Assembly (NCBI GenBank): GCA_013332095.1
Contig: JABENI010000002.1
Location: 1 to 64,000, forward strand
DNA from: Candidatus Bathyoplasma sp. NZ
Lineage (GTDB): Bacteria; Bacillota_I; Bacilli_A; MAG-NZ
Direction of reading: 5' to 3'
DNA: 64,000 bases
Shown here: positions 31,212 through 40,992 of the stretch, piece by piece
Numbering within the stretch: the stretch's first letter is position 1
Layout: each line of letters begins with the position of its first letter
Program-made: the position numbers and the translations under genes
The notes under the pieces: model-generated
Databases searched by the model: none
Told to the model about the DNA's origin: nothing
What the model saw: only the letters and a program-made list of their open reading frames with translations

Positions 31212-31796
31212 TTAATTGATATTTTTAATTTCCTTTTGTAATACCGCTTTAGAAATACTTCCTTTTCGTAAAATATTTGGACAGTCTGTCGTTAAATCAA
31301 TAACGGTAGAAGATAAACCGGACAACTCCTCTTCCTCGCAAATTAAATAATCAATCTTAAATTTTTCCACTTCGCTTAAAGAAGTAGCACTTTTTTCTCC
31401 ACTTAAATTTATACTTGTGACCGCCATCGGACCAAAATAGTTTAAAACGGTTAAAGCAATTCGGCTATTTGGTATTCTAATTCCTACTGTCTTTAAATTG
31501 CTTGTAACTAAATCTAAAACATTTTGTTTTTCAAAAACAAAAGTTACCGGACCGGGCCAAAATTTACTAAAATCTAAATCTCCTTGATAAGTGGTCAAAT
31601 GCTCTAAATATTTAAGATCATCGATTAAACAAGCCAATGGTTTAGTATAATCACGCCCCTTTAATTGATATATTTTTTCAATAGCTAGATGATCATCGAT
31701 TAAAGCACCAACACCAAAGACAGTATCAGTACTAAATCCTATCGTTTTACCTCGCAAATTAATTTTTCTTATTTCCGCTAATTTAATTTTTTTCAT
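31212..31796 (-). CDS. tsaC: Threonylcarbamoyl-AMP synthase (Sua5/YwlC/YrdC family)
   Basis: 194 aa YrdC-like domain: TIGFSTDTVFGVGALIDD (the usual start of the ATP/threonine pocket), KGRDYTKPLACLI, WPGPVTFVFEKQN, VGIRIPN and AVTSINLSGEKSAT. It makes threonylcarbamoyl-AMP for the t6A37 tRNA modification. The C-terminal Sua5 domain is absent, so this is the short TsaC-like form. It overlaps the end of prmC by 14 bases, as adjacent genes of one transcript. Confidence 0.92.
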   Translation of the reverse strand: MKKIKLAEIRKINLRGKTIGFSTDTVFGVGALIDDHLAIEKIYQLKGRDYTKPLACLIDDLKYLEHLTTYQGDLDFSKFWPGPVTFVFEKQNVLDLVTSNLKTVGIRIPNSRIALTVLNYFGPMAVTSINLSGEKSATSLSEVEKFKIDYLICEEEELSGLSSTVIDLTTDCPNILRKGSISKAVLQKEIKNIN

Positions 31797-32643
31797 TTTT
31801 GTCTCTATTGATAATAATGGTCATTCTATCTTTACCTTGTAAATCCTTTAACGTTCTGATTTCTGCATCTTCAAAATACTGCAATGCTAATTGTTTTATT
31901 TGACTAGCAGTATTAAAAGCATGCTCAAAGGCGATAAAATTAGGGATATTTAAAACTTCTTTGGCGCCCCTTAAAATCAGCTGATAAAACTTCAAGCCAT
32001 CCTCACCACCAAATAACGCTAAATTGGGTTCATTATCTATCACCAGTGAATCCACTTTTTCACTCAACGGTATATAAGGAGGATTAGAAACTAAAATATC
32101 AAATTTTTTTCCTTTTAAAGGCTCTAACATATCGCCTAAAAAAAATTCTACATCTGCTTCTAACTTCTGATTATTTTTTTGCGCTACCTTTAAAGCATTT
32201 TCACTAATTTCACTAGCGTAAACTTTCATTTTTTTTTCTTCTAAAGATAAAGAGATGGCAATTGCTCCACTACCAGTCCCTACATCGACCACTTTAACCT
32301 CTTTCCCTTTGAATACTTCATCGTAAGTTAACAGTACATTGCTGACTAATTCTTCAGTTTCAAATCTCGGTATCAAGACATCTTCATTAACATAAAAATT
32401 GTAACCATAAAAATATTCTTCGTTCGTTAAATACTGTATTGGAATGTTTTCAACTACGTACATATTGAGCAATTTTTTAAATAATTTTTCTTCCTCAATT
32501 GAAACTTCTTCGTTCATCTTATTGAGTAAAATATGACTTTCTACCTTAGTTACGTACAACATTAATATTTTAATAGCACTGTCTTCTCTACTGTTTTTTA
32601 AAGCAATTTCGCTACCATAATTTAATAATTCAATGTATTTCAT
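31783..32643 (-). CDS. prmC: Release factor glutamine methyltransferase
   Basis: 286 aa from the ATG at 32643 (MKYIELLNYGSEIALK) behind AAGGTGAG; a GTG at 32655 overlaps that site. An N-terminal helical domain contains PIQYLTNEEYFYGYNFYVNE. The SAM-binding domain has VDVGTGSGAIAISLSLEE, and the catalytic NPPY is in ILVSNPPYIPLSE. It methylates the Gln of the GGQ motif of release factors, including PrfA encoded just upstream. prfA and prmC are separated by a terminator. Confidence 0.95.
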   Translation of the reverse strand: MKYIELLNYGSEIALKNSREDSAIKILMLYVTKVESHILLNKMNEEVSIEEEKLFKKLLNMYVVENIPIQYLTNEEYFYGYNFYVNEDVLIPRFETEELVSNVLLTYDEVFKGKEVKVVDVGTGSGAIAISLSLEEKKMKVYASEISENALKVAQKNNQKLEADVEFFLGDMLEPLKGKKFDILVSNPPYIPLSEKVDSLVIDNEPNLALFGGEDGLKFYQLILRGAKEVLNIPNFIAFEHAFNTASQIKQLALQYFEDAEIRTLKDLQGKDRMTIIINRDKNEKN

Positions 32644-32703
32644 ATCTCTACTCACCTTCCATTATTTTTATCACAACAATTTACCAATAAAAATATTTTG
32701 TAA

Positions 32704-32736
32704 ATAAAATAAAAACTGTTAATCAATTAACAGTTT
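32704..32736 (-). terminator. Terminator after prfA
   Basis: A perfect 11-bp inverted repeat AAACTGTTAAT (32713-32723) / ATTAACAGTTT (32726-32736) starts at the prfA stop codon and is followed on the minus strand by TTATTTTATTTA. It marks the end of the gdpP-rplI-dnaB-MATE-prfA unit, so prmC probably has its own promoter in the 60 bases that remain. Confidence 0.75.
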
Positions 32737-33796
32737 ATTCACCTTTTAATTTTCTTTTTAACTCTTCTGCCTGCAACGCTTCAATAACGGGAAGTAGTTT
32801 CCCTTCCATCACTCTGTCGAGTTGTTGGATCGTAAAACCAATGCGGTGATCTGTTACTCTATTTTGGGGGTAGTTGTAAGTTCTTATTTTTTCACTACGG
32901 TCTCCCGTACCGATTTTACTTCTTCTTTCAGCACCTTCCGCTTCTAATTTTTCTTGCAATATAGAATCGTATATTCTAGCTCTTAAGATTTTTAAGGCAC
33001 TTGCTTTGTTTTCATGTTGACTTTTTCCATCTTGGCAACTCGCTCCTATTCCAGTAGGAATATGCGTTAATCTTACAGCTGATTTAGTAGTGTTTACACT
33101 TTGCCCTCCTGGTCCACTAGAACAAAACGTATCGACTCTAATTTCGTGCATATTTAGTTCAACTTCAACTTCTTCAGCTTCTGGCATTACTAGTACCGTT
33201 GCGGTAGAAGTGTGAATTCTTCCTTGGGACTCTGTTTGGGGAATTCTTTGCACACGATGAGCACCTGATTCATATTTCATTTGCGAATATATTCTTTCTC
33301 CTGAAACAATAAATTCAATTTTACTAAATCCACCTGTTCCTGATTCTTCAGCATTTAAAAGTTCAAATTTCCAATTGTTTTGCTCACCGTATTTACTGTA
33401 CATTCGGTATAAATCACCAGCAAAAATATTAGCTTCATCTCCACCTGCTGCTCCTCTAATCTCCACAATAACATTTTTTTCATCATTTGGATCTTTTGGA
33501 ATCAGTAGTATTTGTAACTTATCTTCTAATTGTTTGGGCATATCTCTTAATTCCATCAATTCCATTTCAGCCATTTCTACCATCTCTTGATCTTCTTCTT
33601 TTAACATTGATTCTAAAGAGATGATCTCTGCTAAACAATTTTTATATTCTCTGTAAATTTCTACTGTTTCTGCTAATGTCCTTTGTTCTTTGGACAATTC
33701 AGTCATTTTTTTAATATCCGTAATTATTTCTGCTGACATTAATAATTGATTAATCTTTTGATATCTCTGTAAAATCGACTCTAATCTATCTATCAT
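32735..33796 (-). CDS. prfA: Peptide chain release factor 1
   Basis: 353 aa. I take the ATG at 33796, which overlaps the MATE stop as TGATG and has GAGGT upstream. The GGQ motif ([13 protein letters not shown]) and [20 protein letters not shown] are conserved, and the anticodon-like domain precedes them. It terminates translation at UAA and UAG. It is the substrate of PrmC, encoded next. Confidence 0.95.
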   Translation of the reverse strand: MIDRLESILQRYQKINQLLMSAEIITDIKKMTELSKEQRTLAETVEIYREYKNCLAEIISLESMLKEEDQEMVEMAEMELMELRDMPKQLEDKLQILLIPKDPNDEKNVIVEIRGAAGGDEANIFAGDLYRMYSKYGEQNNWKFELLNAEESGTGGFSKIEFIVSGERIYSQMKYESGAHRVQRIPQTESQGRIHTSTATVLVMPEAEEVEVELNMHEIRVDTFCSSGPGGQSVNTTKSAVRLTHIPTGIGASCQDGKSQHENKASALKILRARIYDSILQEKLEAEGAERRSKIGTGDRSEKIRTYNYPQNRVTDHRIGFTIQQLDRVMEGKLLPVIEALQAEELKRKLKGE

Positions 33797-35154
33797 CACG
33801 AAACCTCACTTTTAAATTTTAAATACGACTTATTATTTAATGCTTTCACCCAGATAATATATAATACCACACCTTTAAAAACAGTTGTTATCGAAATGGC
33901 AATCCAAATTCCATTTAAACCATAATATTTGGACAAGATGATGGCAATTGGAATTCTAAATAAATTAAATACTGTTCCCACAACAGCTGATGGCATCGTT
34001 TTTCCTGCTCCATTTAATGCTCCCTGGGTAGCTATCTCAATAATCATAAATATTTGAGAAAAACTCAATATTCTTAAATAAGTTACTCCTAATCTCAATA
34101 GTTCTTCATCAGGATTAAAAATATTAATTATTATTTCTGGGGCAAAAAATAAAATCAAACTGGTAATCAAACCATATATTCCGACAATTACGATCGTTTT
34201 ATAATATCCTTCTTTTACTCTTTCGTGGTTCTGTGCCCCAATATTTTGTCCAACATAGGCTGCTAAGGCGACACCAAATCCTCCGGCCATCCGCCAAGTT
34301 ATCGCTTCAACTTGCACCCCAATTCTTTGAACTGCAATACCAACTTCTCCGAATTGGGAAATTATAATTCCTAATATCAAGCCAATCACTGTAAAGACAA
34401 CTCTTCTGACAGTTAAGGGATAACCTACTTTAAGAATATCTTTAACATATTTAAAATCTATCTTATTAAACTTAATTTTAAGCGGTGCGTATTTGCTGAC
34501 TAAAATAATTATATAAAGCAGTGCCACAACAGCTTGGGCAATTACGGTCGCAATTGCTGCCCCTTTAACTCCTAACTCTAAGTTAACGATTAGTATTGGA
34601 TCTAAAACAATATTGATAAATATCCCAATCGCATTGATAATTAAAGGGACTATCGCTCTTCCTAAACCGTTAAAAACTGAAGTAATTATTGGATTAAAGA
34701 ATTGAAAATAAATAAATATCGCTAATATTCTGATATAATCTACGGCATATTTACTAACAGTTTCATCAAAACCGTATAAACCGATAAATTCTTCTTTGAA
34801 AAGCAATCCTATCATACTGTAGATAAAAGCTAAAAATAGCATTATGTAAAGTCCATTAACAACATAATTATTAACTTTTTTTTCATCATTTCTAGCTACA
34901 TTTTTAGGAATAAAACTGCCAAATGCAACTCTAACTAAATTCATCAAAGCAAGCGCCATCATAATATATAAACTGGCTGTTCCAACTGCAGCAATTGCTT
35001 TAACATTGTCAATTCCTACTACTCCAACTCTAGAAATCCAAAATAAATCAGTCAGATTATAAAGTAATTCCAGCAACGATGTTAATATTGAGGGAACGGC
35101 TATCATCAAAATACTTTTTATGACACTGCCTTTAGTTAAATCTTTTTTTTTCAT
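33796..35154 (-). CDS. MATE-family multidrug/organic cation exporter
   Basis: 452 aa, about 12 membrane helices in two halves. The MatE-type start [20 protein letters not shown] (then [20 protein letters not shown]) and the central [20 protein letters not shown] are typical; the second half repeats them ([36 protein letters not shown]). It is an antiporter exporting drugs or metabolites against Na+ or H+. It overlaps prfA by one base (TGATG) and follows dnaB by 10 bases, so it is co-transcribed with replication and translation genes, an unusual neighbourhood. The substrate cannot be told. Confidence 0.9.
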   Translation of the reverse strand: MKKKDLTKGSVIKSILMIAVPSILTSLLELLYNLTDLFWISRVGVVGIDNVKAIAAVGTASLYIMMALALMNLVRVAFGSFIPKNVARNDEKKVNNYVVNGLYIMLFLAFIYSMIGLLFKEEFIGLYGFDETVSKYAVDYIRILAIFIYFQFFNPIITSVFNGLGRAIVPLIINAIGIFINIVLDPILIVNLELGVKGAAIATVIAQAVVALLYIIILVSKYAPLKIKFNKIDFKYVKDILKVGYPLTVRRVVFTVIGLILGIIISQFGEVGIAVQRIGVQVEAITWRMAGGFGVALAAYVGQNIGAQNHERVKEGYYKTIVIVGIYGLITSLILFFAPEIIINIFNPDEELLRLGVTYLRILSFSQIFMIIEIATQGALNGAGKTMPSAVVGTVFNLFRIPIAIILSKYYGLNGIWIAISITTVFKGVVLYIIWVKALNNKSYLKFKSEVS

Positions 35155-35164
35155 GTTACTGCCC

Positions 35165-36490
35165 CTAATCTATTTCTTCAACCTTACTCCTATTTCTCAA
35201 TAAACTTATCTGTTTAGCAAACAATAATTCCACTTTTCCGGTTTCCCCAGAACGATTTTTGGCAATATTAATTTCTACCAAGTTCGGAGTTTCTGATTCT
35301 TTATTGTAGTAGTCATCACGGTACATAAACATCACGATGTCTGCATCTTGTTCAATTGAACCTGATTCTCTTAAATCAGCCATATTCGGTCTTTTATCCT
35401 GTCTATTTTCAACTTGACGTGATAATTGACTTAAAGCAATTACCGGTACATTCAAATCACGTGCTAAATTTTTCAATTTACGAGAAATCTCCGAAACTTC
35501 TACCACTCTATTCCCGGCATATTTTCCTGAACCTGATAGTAATTGTAAGTAGTCGATGACAACTAAATCTAGTTTTTCTTCTTGAAATAAATCGCGACAT
35601 TTAGCGTACACTTCATTAATATTAACACCAGATTTATCATCAAAATAAATATTTTTCCCTTTTAACAAGGTTCCGGCATGACCTATTTTTCTCCACTCAT
35701 CATCTGATATATTTCCACTTTGAATTTTCATTCCCTCTACGCTAGAAACACTAGCCAACATTCTTTGAACAATTTGCTCAGCAGGCATCTCTAAAGAAAA
35801 TATCGCTACGTGTTTATCAGTTTCAGCTACGTTGTAAGCTAAATTAATCGCTAACGCTGACTTCCCTACCGAAGGTCGCGCTGCTAGTATTAGTAAAGAA
35901 CCTTTTTGTAATCCCAATAAGTATTTATCTAAATCATAAAAACCAGTGCTGAGACCAACGATGTCCGCACCTCTTTTTTTCTTTTCCTCAATATCACTCA
36001 ATACGCTGTTAACAATATTAGTTATCTTTTTAAATTCTATCGATCTTCTTTTTTTAGTAAGCCCTAAAACTTCATCTTCAACGATATCCAAAATTTCATC
36101 TGCAGTAATGTTTTGAGCGTAGGTCTTTTCGACAATACTATTGCATGTTCTAATAATCAATCTAGCAAATGATTTATCTTTTACTAAATGGCCATACGTT
36201 TCAGAGTTAGCAGCTGAAGGTAGTAATTCACTCAATTCTATTAAATAATTAATTCCGCCGGTATCGCTCAACTGATTTACATTATTTAATCCATTTTCAA
36301 CAGTTGCGTAGTCAATAGCTAATTCATTTTTATATAAATCTAACATAACGCGGTAAATCATTTGATGTTTAGGCATATAAAAATCTTCCGGACTAACAAT
36401 ATCCGAAATTCTTCTTATTGCATTTTGGTCTACTAATATCGAACCTAATAGACTCTGTTCTGCTTCCATACTAAACGGTACTTTTTTCAT
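35165..36490 (-). CDS. dnaB: Replicative DNA helicase (DnaB; DnaC in Bacillus)
   Basis: 441 aa: an N-terminal domain (SMEAEQSLLGSILVDQNAIR) and a RecA-like ATPase domain with Walker A ARPSVGKSALAIN, EMPAEQIVQRMLAS, Walker B LVVIDYLQLLSG, the ALSQLSRQVE motif and SGSIEQDADIVMF. The hexameric helicase unwinds DNA at the fork. It lies directly after rplI (nine-base gap), as in B. subtilis. Confidence 0.97.
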   Translation of the reverse strand: MKKVPFSMEAEQSLLGSILVDQNAIRRISDIVSPEDFYMPKHQMIYRVMLDLYKNELAIDYATVENGLNNVNQLSDTGGINYLIELSELLPSAANSETYGHLVKDKSFARLIIRTCNSIVEKTYAQNITADEILDIVEDEVLGLTKKRRSIEFKKITNIVNSVLSDIEEKKKRGADIVGLSTGFYDLDKYLLGLQKGSLLILAARPSVGKSALAINLAYNVAETDKHVAIFSLEMPAEQIVQRMLASVSSVEGMKIQSGNISDDEWRKIGHAGTLLKGKNIYFDDKSGVNINEVYAKCRDLFQEEKLDLVVIDYLQLLSGSGKYAGNRVVEVSEISRKLKNLARDLNVPVIALSQLSRQVENRQDKRPNMADLRESGSIEQDADIVMFMYRDDYYNKESETPNLVEINIAKNRSGETGKVELLFAKQISLLRNRSKVEEID

Positions 36491-36499
36491 GATTTTTCA

Positions 36500-36943
36500 C
36501 TAATTTCCTTCTATTTTTACAACCAACTCTGCTACTGTTGTTTTATGTAGTTGAACTTTCAATCGATACGTCCCTAAAGCATTCATTATTGAGTCAGTAA
36601 TAATTTTCTTTTTATCTAATCTAATATTGTATTTCTTTTGATAATCATTTACCAGTTGTTTGGTACTAATACTACCAAAAATCCTCCCATTTTCCGATGT
36701 TCTAACTTTAATCGTTAAGGGATTTTTTTCGATAAATTTTTTTGTTTCTTCCACCTGGGCTATTAATGCTGCTACTTCTTTTTCTTTTTGGATATTTTCC
36801 ATTTTTATTTTTTCTAAATTTTCTTTTGTTGATTTTATCGCTGTTTGATTTCTAAACATGAAGCCGGCATAACCGTTCGCAACTTCAATTATATCGCCTT
36901 TTTTTCCTTTATTTTTCACATCTTTTATTAAAATTATTTTCAT
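36500..36943 (-). CDS. rplI: 50S ribosomal protein L9
   Basis: 147 aa. The N-terminal RNA-binding domain KIILIKDVKNKGKKGDIIEV ANGYAGF is characteristic; a long connecting helix (KSTKENLEKIKMENIQKEKE) and a C-terminal domain (SENGRIFGSISTKQLVNDYQ) follow. It sits three bases after gdpP, the same gdpP-rplI-dnaB order as Bacillus. Confidence 0.95.
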   Translation of the reverse strand: MKIILIKDVKNKGKKGDIIEVANGYAGFMFRNQTAIKSTKENLEKIKMENIQKEKEVAALIAQVEETKKFIEKNPLTIKVRTSENGRIFGSISTKQLVNDYQKKYNIRLDKKKIITDSIMNALGTYRLKVQLHKTTVAELVVKIEGN

Positions 36944-36946
36944 TTT

Positions 36947-38893
36947 TTATCCCTCACTCATCAGTGTATTTAATACTTCTTTTAATTTTTCATACATTTC
37001 CTCTACAGTTGATTCAATTTGGCATGCTGCACTGGTAAAGTGACCTCCTCCTCCAAATTCTTCCATTAAAAGTTGCACATTAATTTCACCAAAACTTCTC
37101 GCCGAAATCCCCACGATAGTATCGTTGAGTTTTCCGATTACAAATGTCGCATCTACTGAATCTATCATCAATAATTCTTCACATGTTTTAGCTAAAAGAA
37201 CACTACTTATATGTTCTTCGGATTTAATTATTGCAAAATTTTTATACACCTCGCTCGTAGTCAGCAAGTTATTTAGTTCACTAAAACGCTGATAACTATC
37301 TCTAAGTAACATTTTAACTTTAACATTATCGGCTCCATTCAATCTCAAGAAAGATGCTGCATTGTATGTTCTAGCTCCTGTTCTTAAAAAGAAATTACTA
37401 GTATCTACCACGATTCCCGCTAACATCAATGTTGCTTCTAAAGGAGTTATCTGTAAATTACTTTCGTGAAACATTAAAATTTCCACTACAATCTCCGTTG
37501 AACTAGACACGTATGGCTCTACGTATAAGACATCACTTTTAATTGAATTTTCACTTCTCCGGTGATGATCTATTACCACGGTTTTATTTTCTTTTACCGG
37601 ACCGTATAAAATGTTTAAATTATTAACATCGACAACGATTATCAAAGTATCTTTATCGATAAAATCCTCAATTACATCAACCTTTGCCGTTATATTATTT
37701 TTAACCTCAAAAAGTAATTTTAAAATTCTTTTCATCGACTCATCACTTTTGATGTAATCTAACAAAATCATACTTTCTTTTCCTAAACTTTTACACAAAC
37801 TATCTAAACCAACTATTCCACCGATACCGTCTTGGTCAGGGCTTTTATGAGTTAAAAAAACTACTTTGCTAGCACTTTCAATCATTCCTGTCAACTGTCC
37901 AGCAAATACTCTTGAGCGAATTCTTGAACGTTTACTTTGAGCCTGACTTTCTCCCCCAAAATATTTTAATTGTTCACCTTGAATATTTACAATTACTTGG
38001 TCTCCACCACGCTCATAGGCAATGTCGACACATTCATCTAATTTTTCTTGTAATTCTAAAACTGGTTTATCAAAACAAACCAGTCCGATACTAACTGTGA
38101 TTTGTAACTTTGTTTGAACCGATATCTTTCGCACTTCATCTAAAACTTCAAATTCTTCTTTGATTAGTTCTTGAAGTTTTTGATAGTCCATTAGTAACAA
38201 AAATTTATCAGTTGCAAAACCTTTTAGATAAATTTGTTTTTTTTCTGCCCATTTTCCAATTTCAGAAAAATACTCACTTTGAATTTTTGCTCTTTTTTCA
38301 ACATCTAATTTAGATAGACTTTCACTAAAATTGTCTAAAATCAGTTGTCCTAGAACTAAACGCCTTTCTAAATATTTATTTTCTAAATTTTTTAAATCGG
38401 TCACTCTTTCAAAGTAAATTACATCGTATTCTTCATTATAAGAAGTTAAAAATTCCTCTTCTTTAAACATAATTTCAAATTGCTCAATACTGTCGTTAAT
38501 ATTTTGATATAATTCCCGACTAATAAGTTCAATATGCGTACCGACAAAACTTCCATCTAAAATATTTTCTAAAATATTATTTATCCACACAATCTTTTTA
38601 TCTTTATTTATCGCCATTATACCTATCGGTAAATTATTTAAATATATTTCAGTTGATTTATTCAAGTTATGCGTTATTTCATATAGTTGTGTTAATTTTA
38701 TTTCTAACCATTTAACTTGACTTTTACCACAATTATTAATCCAAATAACGGTTGCTACAATAAACGCGTTCACAAAAAGAGAGAAGACAATATAGATAAA
38801 CGCATTATTAGGTCTAGAAAAATAATAGTAACCTAAAAACAAAATTAGTTGCAATGCACTTATTGTAATTATCCTCAGAGTTAATTTATTCAA
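36947..38893 (-). CDS. gdpP: Cyclic-di-AMP phosphodiesterase GdpP (YybT)
   Basis: About 648 aa. Two N-terminal membrane helices (~10-52), a PAS-like domain (~70-150, NLPIGIMAINKDKKIVWINN), a degenerate GGDEF domain (~165-300; the GGDEF position reads AYERGGDQVIV), then DHH (SPDQDGIGGIVGLDSL; VVIDHHRRSE) and DHHA1 (GGGGHFTSAACQIE) domains that hydrolyse c-di-AMP. I favour a TTG start at 38893, five bases after GAGGTGATTAC; the GTG at 38902 lies within that ribosome binding site. It implies c-di-AMP signalling in the cell, though no cyclase is in this window. Confidence 0.92.
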   Translation of the reverse strand: MNKLTLRIITISALQLILFLGYYYFSRPNNAFIYIVFSLFVNAFIVATVIWINNCGKSQVKWLEIKLTQLYEITHNLNKSTEIYLNNLPIGIMAINKDKKIVWINNILENILDGSFVGTHIELISRELYQNINDSIEQFEIMFKEEEFLTSYNEEYDVIYFERVTDLKNLENKYLERRLVLGQLILDNFSESLSKLDVEKRAKIQSEYFSEIGKWAEKKQIYLKGFATDKFLLLMDYQKLQELIKEEFEVLDEVRKISVQTKLQITVSIGLVCFDKPVLELQEKLDECVDIAYERGGDQVIVNIQGEQLKYFGGESQAQSKRSRIRSRVFAGQLTGMIESASKVVFLTHKSPDQDGIGGIVGLDSLCKSLGKESMILLDYIKSDESMKRILKLLFEVKNNITAKVDVIEDFIDKDTLIIVVDVNNLNILYGPVKENKTVVIDHHRRSENSIKSDVLYVEPYVSSSTEIVVEILMFHESNLQITPLEATLMLAGIVVDTSNFFLRTGARTYNAASFLRLNGADNVKVKMLLRDSYQRFSELNNLLTTSEVYKNFAIIKSEEHISSVLLAKTCEELLMIDSVDATFVIGKLNDTIVGISARSFGEINVQLLMEEFGGGGHFTSAACQIESTVEEMYEKLKEVLNTLMSEG

Positions 38894-39085
38894 AGTAATC
38901 ACCTCACTATTCCTAAATTATATCATATAAACACAGTATTTTAATTCAAACAGATAAAAAATGATTAGAAAAAAAAAAATTTCTGTTTAAGTTTTACCTT
39001 TTTGCTAATAATCTTTAATCTAAAACTACTATTCTTTTAATTTTTTATTTAAATAACGATATTTTTTTTCAAAAATTAGCCTAAC

Positions 39086-39110
39086 AAAAAAGAGATGATT
39101 TTCCATCTCT
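39086..39110 (-). terminator. Terminator of rpsF-ssb-rpsR
   Basis: The minus-strand stem AGAGATG (complement of 39104-39110) / CATCTCT (complement of 39091-39097), loop GAAAAT, is followed by TTTTTTG, 10 bases after the rpsR stop. The remaining gap to gdpP (38894-39085) is AT-rich and shows nothing further. Confidence 0.8.
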
Positions 39111-39120
39111 AAAATTTTTA

Positions 39121-39354
39121 TTATTGAACAAATGGTATTAGAGCCATATGTCTTGATCTTTTAATTGCTATTGCTAATTTACGTTGGTATTTAGCCGTAG
39201 TCCCAGTAACTCTTCTCGGTAATATTTTTCCACGATCAGAAATAAATCTTTTTAATAATTCTGCTTCTTTATAATCAATGTGTTTTATTTTATTTTTTTT
39301 AAAATAACATTCTTTTTTTCTTCTTCTACGAAAGTTTCCTCTACGTTGTTCCAT
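39121..39354 (-). CDS. rpsR: 30S ribosomal protein S18
   Basis: 77 aa. Conserved core [20 protein letters not shown] and [20 protein letters not shown] followed by [13 protein letters not shown]. It pairs with S6 on the platform of the 30S subunit. RBS GGAGGAGA; 14 bases after ssb. Confidence 0.97.
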   Translation of the reverse strand: MEQRRGNFRRRRKKECYFKKNKIKHIDYKEAELLKRFISDRGKILPRRVTGTTAKYQRKLAIAIKRSRHMALIPFVQ

Positions 39355-39368
39355 TTACATTCTCCTCC

Positions 39369-39857
39369 TTAAAATGGTATGTCATCATCATTAACAACTA
39401 TATTAGTTGCATTTGAAAACGGATTAAAATCATCGTCATCATTTAATTGCTCATTTGATGAAAAATCATCTTTGCCTTTATTTCCTGTAAAATCATTAGT
39501 TTGAAAATTATTTTGATTCGAACTAGGTGCTGATGAAGATTTTGAATCTAAAAATCTAACGTTATCACAAATAACTTCAGTAGTATATCTTTTACTACCA
39601 TCTTGTGCCTCGTAACTTCCAGTCTGGATTCTACCATCTACTCCAACTAAACTTCCTTTTTTCATATACTTGCCAACACTCTCTGCTGTTTTTCTCCAAG
39701 CCACACAAGAAATAAAATCTGCTTCGTTTTTACCCTCTTGCGTAGTAAAATTTCTATTTACCGCAACAGTAAACGAAACTACAGCAAGATTGCTTTGAGT
39801 ATATCTCAATTCTGGATCTTTAGTTAATCTTCCTACTAAAACTGCTCTATTAATCAT
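39369..39857 (-). CDS. ssb: Single-stranded DNA-binding protein
   Basis: 162 aa: an N-terminal OB fold ([53 protein letters not shown]), a disordered Ser/Asn/Gln/Asp linker, and the conserved acidic tail DDDIPF that binds replication and repair partners. Four bases after rpsF, within rpsF-ssb-rpsR. Confidence 0.97.
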   Translation of the reverse strand: MINRAVLVGRLTKDPELRYTQSNLAVVSFTVAVNRNFTTQEGKNEADFISCVAWRKTAESVGKYMKKGSLVGVDGRIQTGSYEAQDGSKRYTTEVICDNVRFLDSKSSSAPSSNQNNFQTNDFTGNKGKDDFSSNEQLNDDDDFNPFSNATNIVVNDDDIPF

Positions 39858-39861
39858 TTCC

Positions 39862-40137
39862 TTAATCTCCTAATCTTACAATCATAAATCTGATAACATC
39901 TTCTTTAATACGACAAACACGCTCAAATTCATTAACTTCTTCACTGGTAGCATCAGTAGTAATCAATACGTAGTATCCACTGCGATGTTTTTCAATTTCA
40001 TAAGCTAATTGACGCGTTCCCATTTCTTCAAGTTCTGTTTCACTAGAAAAAACTCCATTAATATCACTAATCAAACTTTTTCTAACTTCTTCAACACAAT
40101 TTGGTTGAACGATAAACATTGCTTCATATTTTCTCAT
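39862..40137 (-). CDS. rpsF: 30S ribosomal protein S6
   Basis: 91 aa, [20 protein letters not shown] and [18 protein letters not shown] are diagnostic. First gene of rpsF-ssb-rpsR, with GAGGGGG upstream and a consensus promoter at 40199-40227. Confidence 0.97.
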   Translation of the reverse strand: MRKYEAMFIVQPNCVEEVRKSLISDINGVFSSETELEEMGTRQLAYEIEKHRSGYYVLITTDATSEEVNEFERVCRIKEDVIRFMIVRLGD

Positions 40138-40139
40138 AT

Positions 40140-40198
40140 TTTTTTCCCCCTCTTGGTCTGATGGCCTGTTAAGGCAAGGCGCAAATACTTGCTCAATA
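40140..40198 (-). promoter_or_regulatory. rpsF leader, possible S6:S18 autoregulatory element
   Basis: The leader between the promoter and rpsF contains, on the minus strand, GCGCCTTGCCTTAACAGGCC, which can form a GCC(T)/(A)GGC hairpin, followed by ATCAGACCAAGAGGGGG leading into the ribosome binding site. Many bacterial rpsF leaders carry a hairpin with a CCG-type bulge bound by the S6:S18 complex. Position and size fit, but I could not establish the bulge by hand. Confidence 0.35.
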
Positions 40199-40227
40199 AT
40201 TGTACACTATAATTTGAAAAATGTAAA
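40199..40227 (-). promoter_or_regulatory. Promoter of rpsF-ssb-rpsR
   Basis: TTTACA (complement of 40222-40227), 17-base spacer, TACAAT (complement of 40199-40204): a good sigma-A promoter just after the stop of the neighbouring hydrolase gene. Confidence 0.75.
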
Positions 40228-40234
40228 GAATTTA

Positions 40235-40945
40235 TTAAGATGTTTTGTTTTTTACCCACGATAAACAATCTTGCAACATTTTTTTATTAACAGTGTGGTC
40301 AACCTTATAGAGTTGAAAGTTAACATTCCCTTTATTTTTTATTTTATTGTAAAAATTTTGAGCATAAACTGCTGAAACTTGCTTATCGTAAATTCCATTT
40401 TGAAATAAAATATTTTTATTACAGTATTTGTTTAAATTGTAATAAGGGTCGAGCATTGTAAAATACGCTAATTCTTTTTGAGGAATTTGAATCCCCTTTT
40501 TCCCAGTTTCAACCTTTAAAAAATCGACTAAGGAAGGGCTTCCAATAATCGAAACATAACCTTTAAAGTTGGTTAAACTAGAAGTTAAAACAGTTATTGC
40601 CCCTCCCATTGAAACCCCGATAACAAAAATGTTGTCCAAATCAATATTTCGTTTTTTTCTAATGTAATCTTTATATAAATAAAATATATCTAAACTAGTA
40701 TTGATGACAATATATGGGTACATCTCTTCTACATTAACATTTTTTTTCCGCTCACCGTGTAAATAAGCATCAATACTTATAATGTTATATCCACTTTTTA
40801 CAATTTTATCCGCTACCGTTTTAATATCTTCTTTGCTTCTTGTTAAACCATGGACAAATATAATCAGTGGTGATACTTTATTTTTTATCTCGTATTCTAA
40901 AAAAGGTATTCCCATAATTTTTTTATTAACTGAAAAATATTTCAA
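40235..40945 (-). CDS. Alpha/beta hydrolase (prolyl oligopeptidase/esterase-like)
   Basis: 236 aa with the oxyanion HG motif (IIFVHGLTRSKEDI), the nucleophile elbow GVSMGGAITVL (Ser in GxSxG), an acidic segment QNGIYDKQVSA and the catalytic His region VDHTVNKKMLQDCLSWV. There is no signal peptide, so it is probably a cytoplasmic esterase or peptidase; the substrate is unknown. The start is a TTG at 40945 (MKYFSVNKK), nine bases after GGGGGG. The gap from ychF holds a 15-bp palindrome (40960-40974). Confidence 0.85.
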   Translation of the reverse strand: MKYFSVNKKIMGIPFLEYEIKNKVSPLIIFVHGLTRSKEDIKTVADKIVKSGYNIISIDAYLHGERKKNVNVEEMYPYIVINTSLDIFYLYKDYIRKKRNIDLDNIFVIGVSMGGAITVLTSSLTNFKGYVSIIGSPSLVDFLKVETGKKGIQIPQKELAYFTMLDPYYNLNKYCNKNILFQNGIYDKQVSAVYAQNFYNKIKNKGNVNFQLYKVDHTVNKKMLQDCLSWVKNKTS

Positions 40946-40959
40946 AATAATCCCCCCTT

Positions 40960-40974
40960 ATATACTATGTATAT
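40960..40974. promoter_or_regulatory. 15-bp palindrome upstream of the hydrolase gene
   Basis: ATATAC-TAT-GTATAT, perfectly symmetrical, in the 47-base gap between ychF and the hydrolase. It could be an operator or chance in AT-rich DNA; no second copy was noticed nearby. Confidence 0.25.
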
Positions 40975-40992
40975 TCTCTAAGGAGGTTAATT

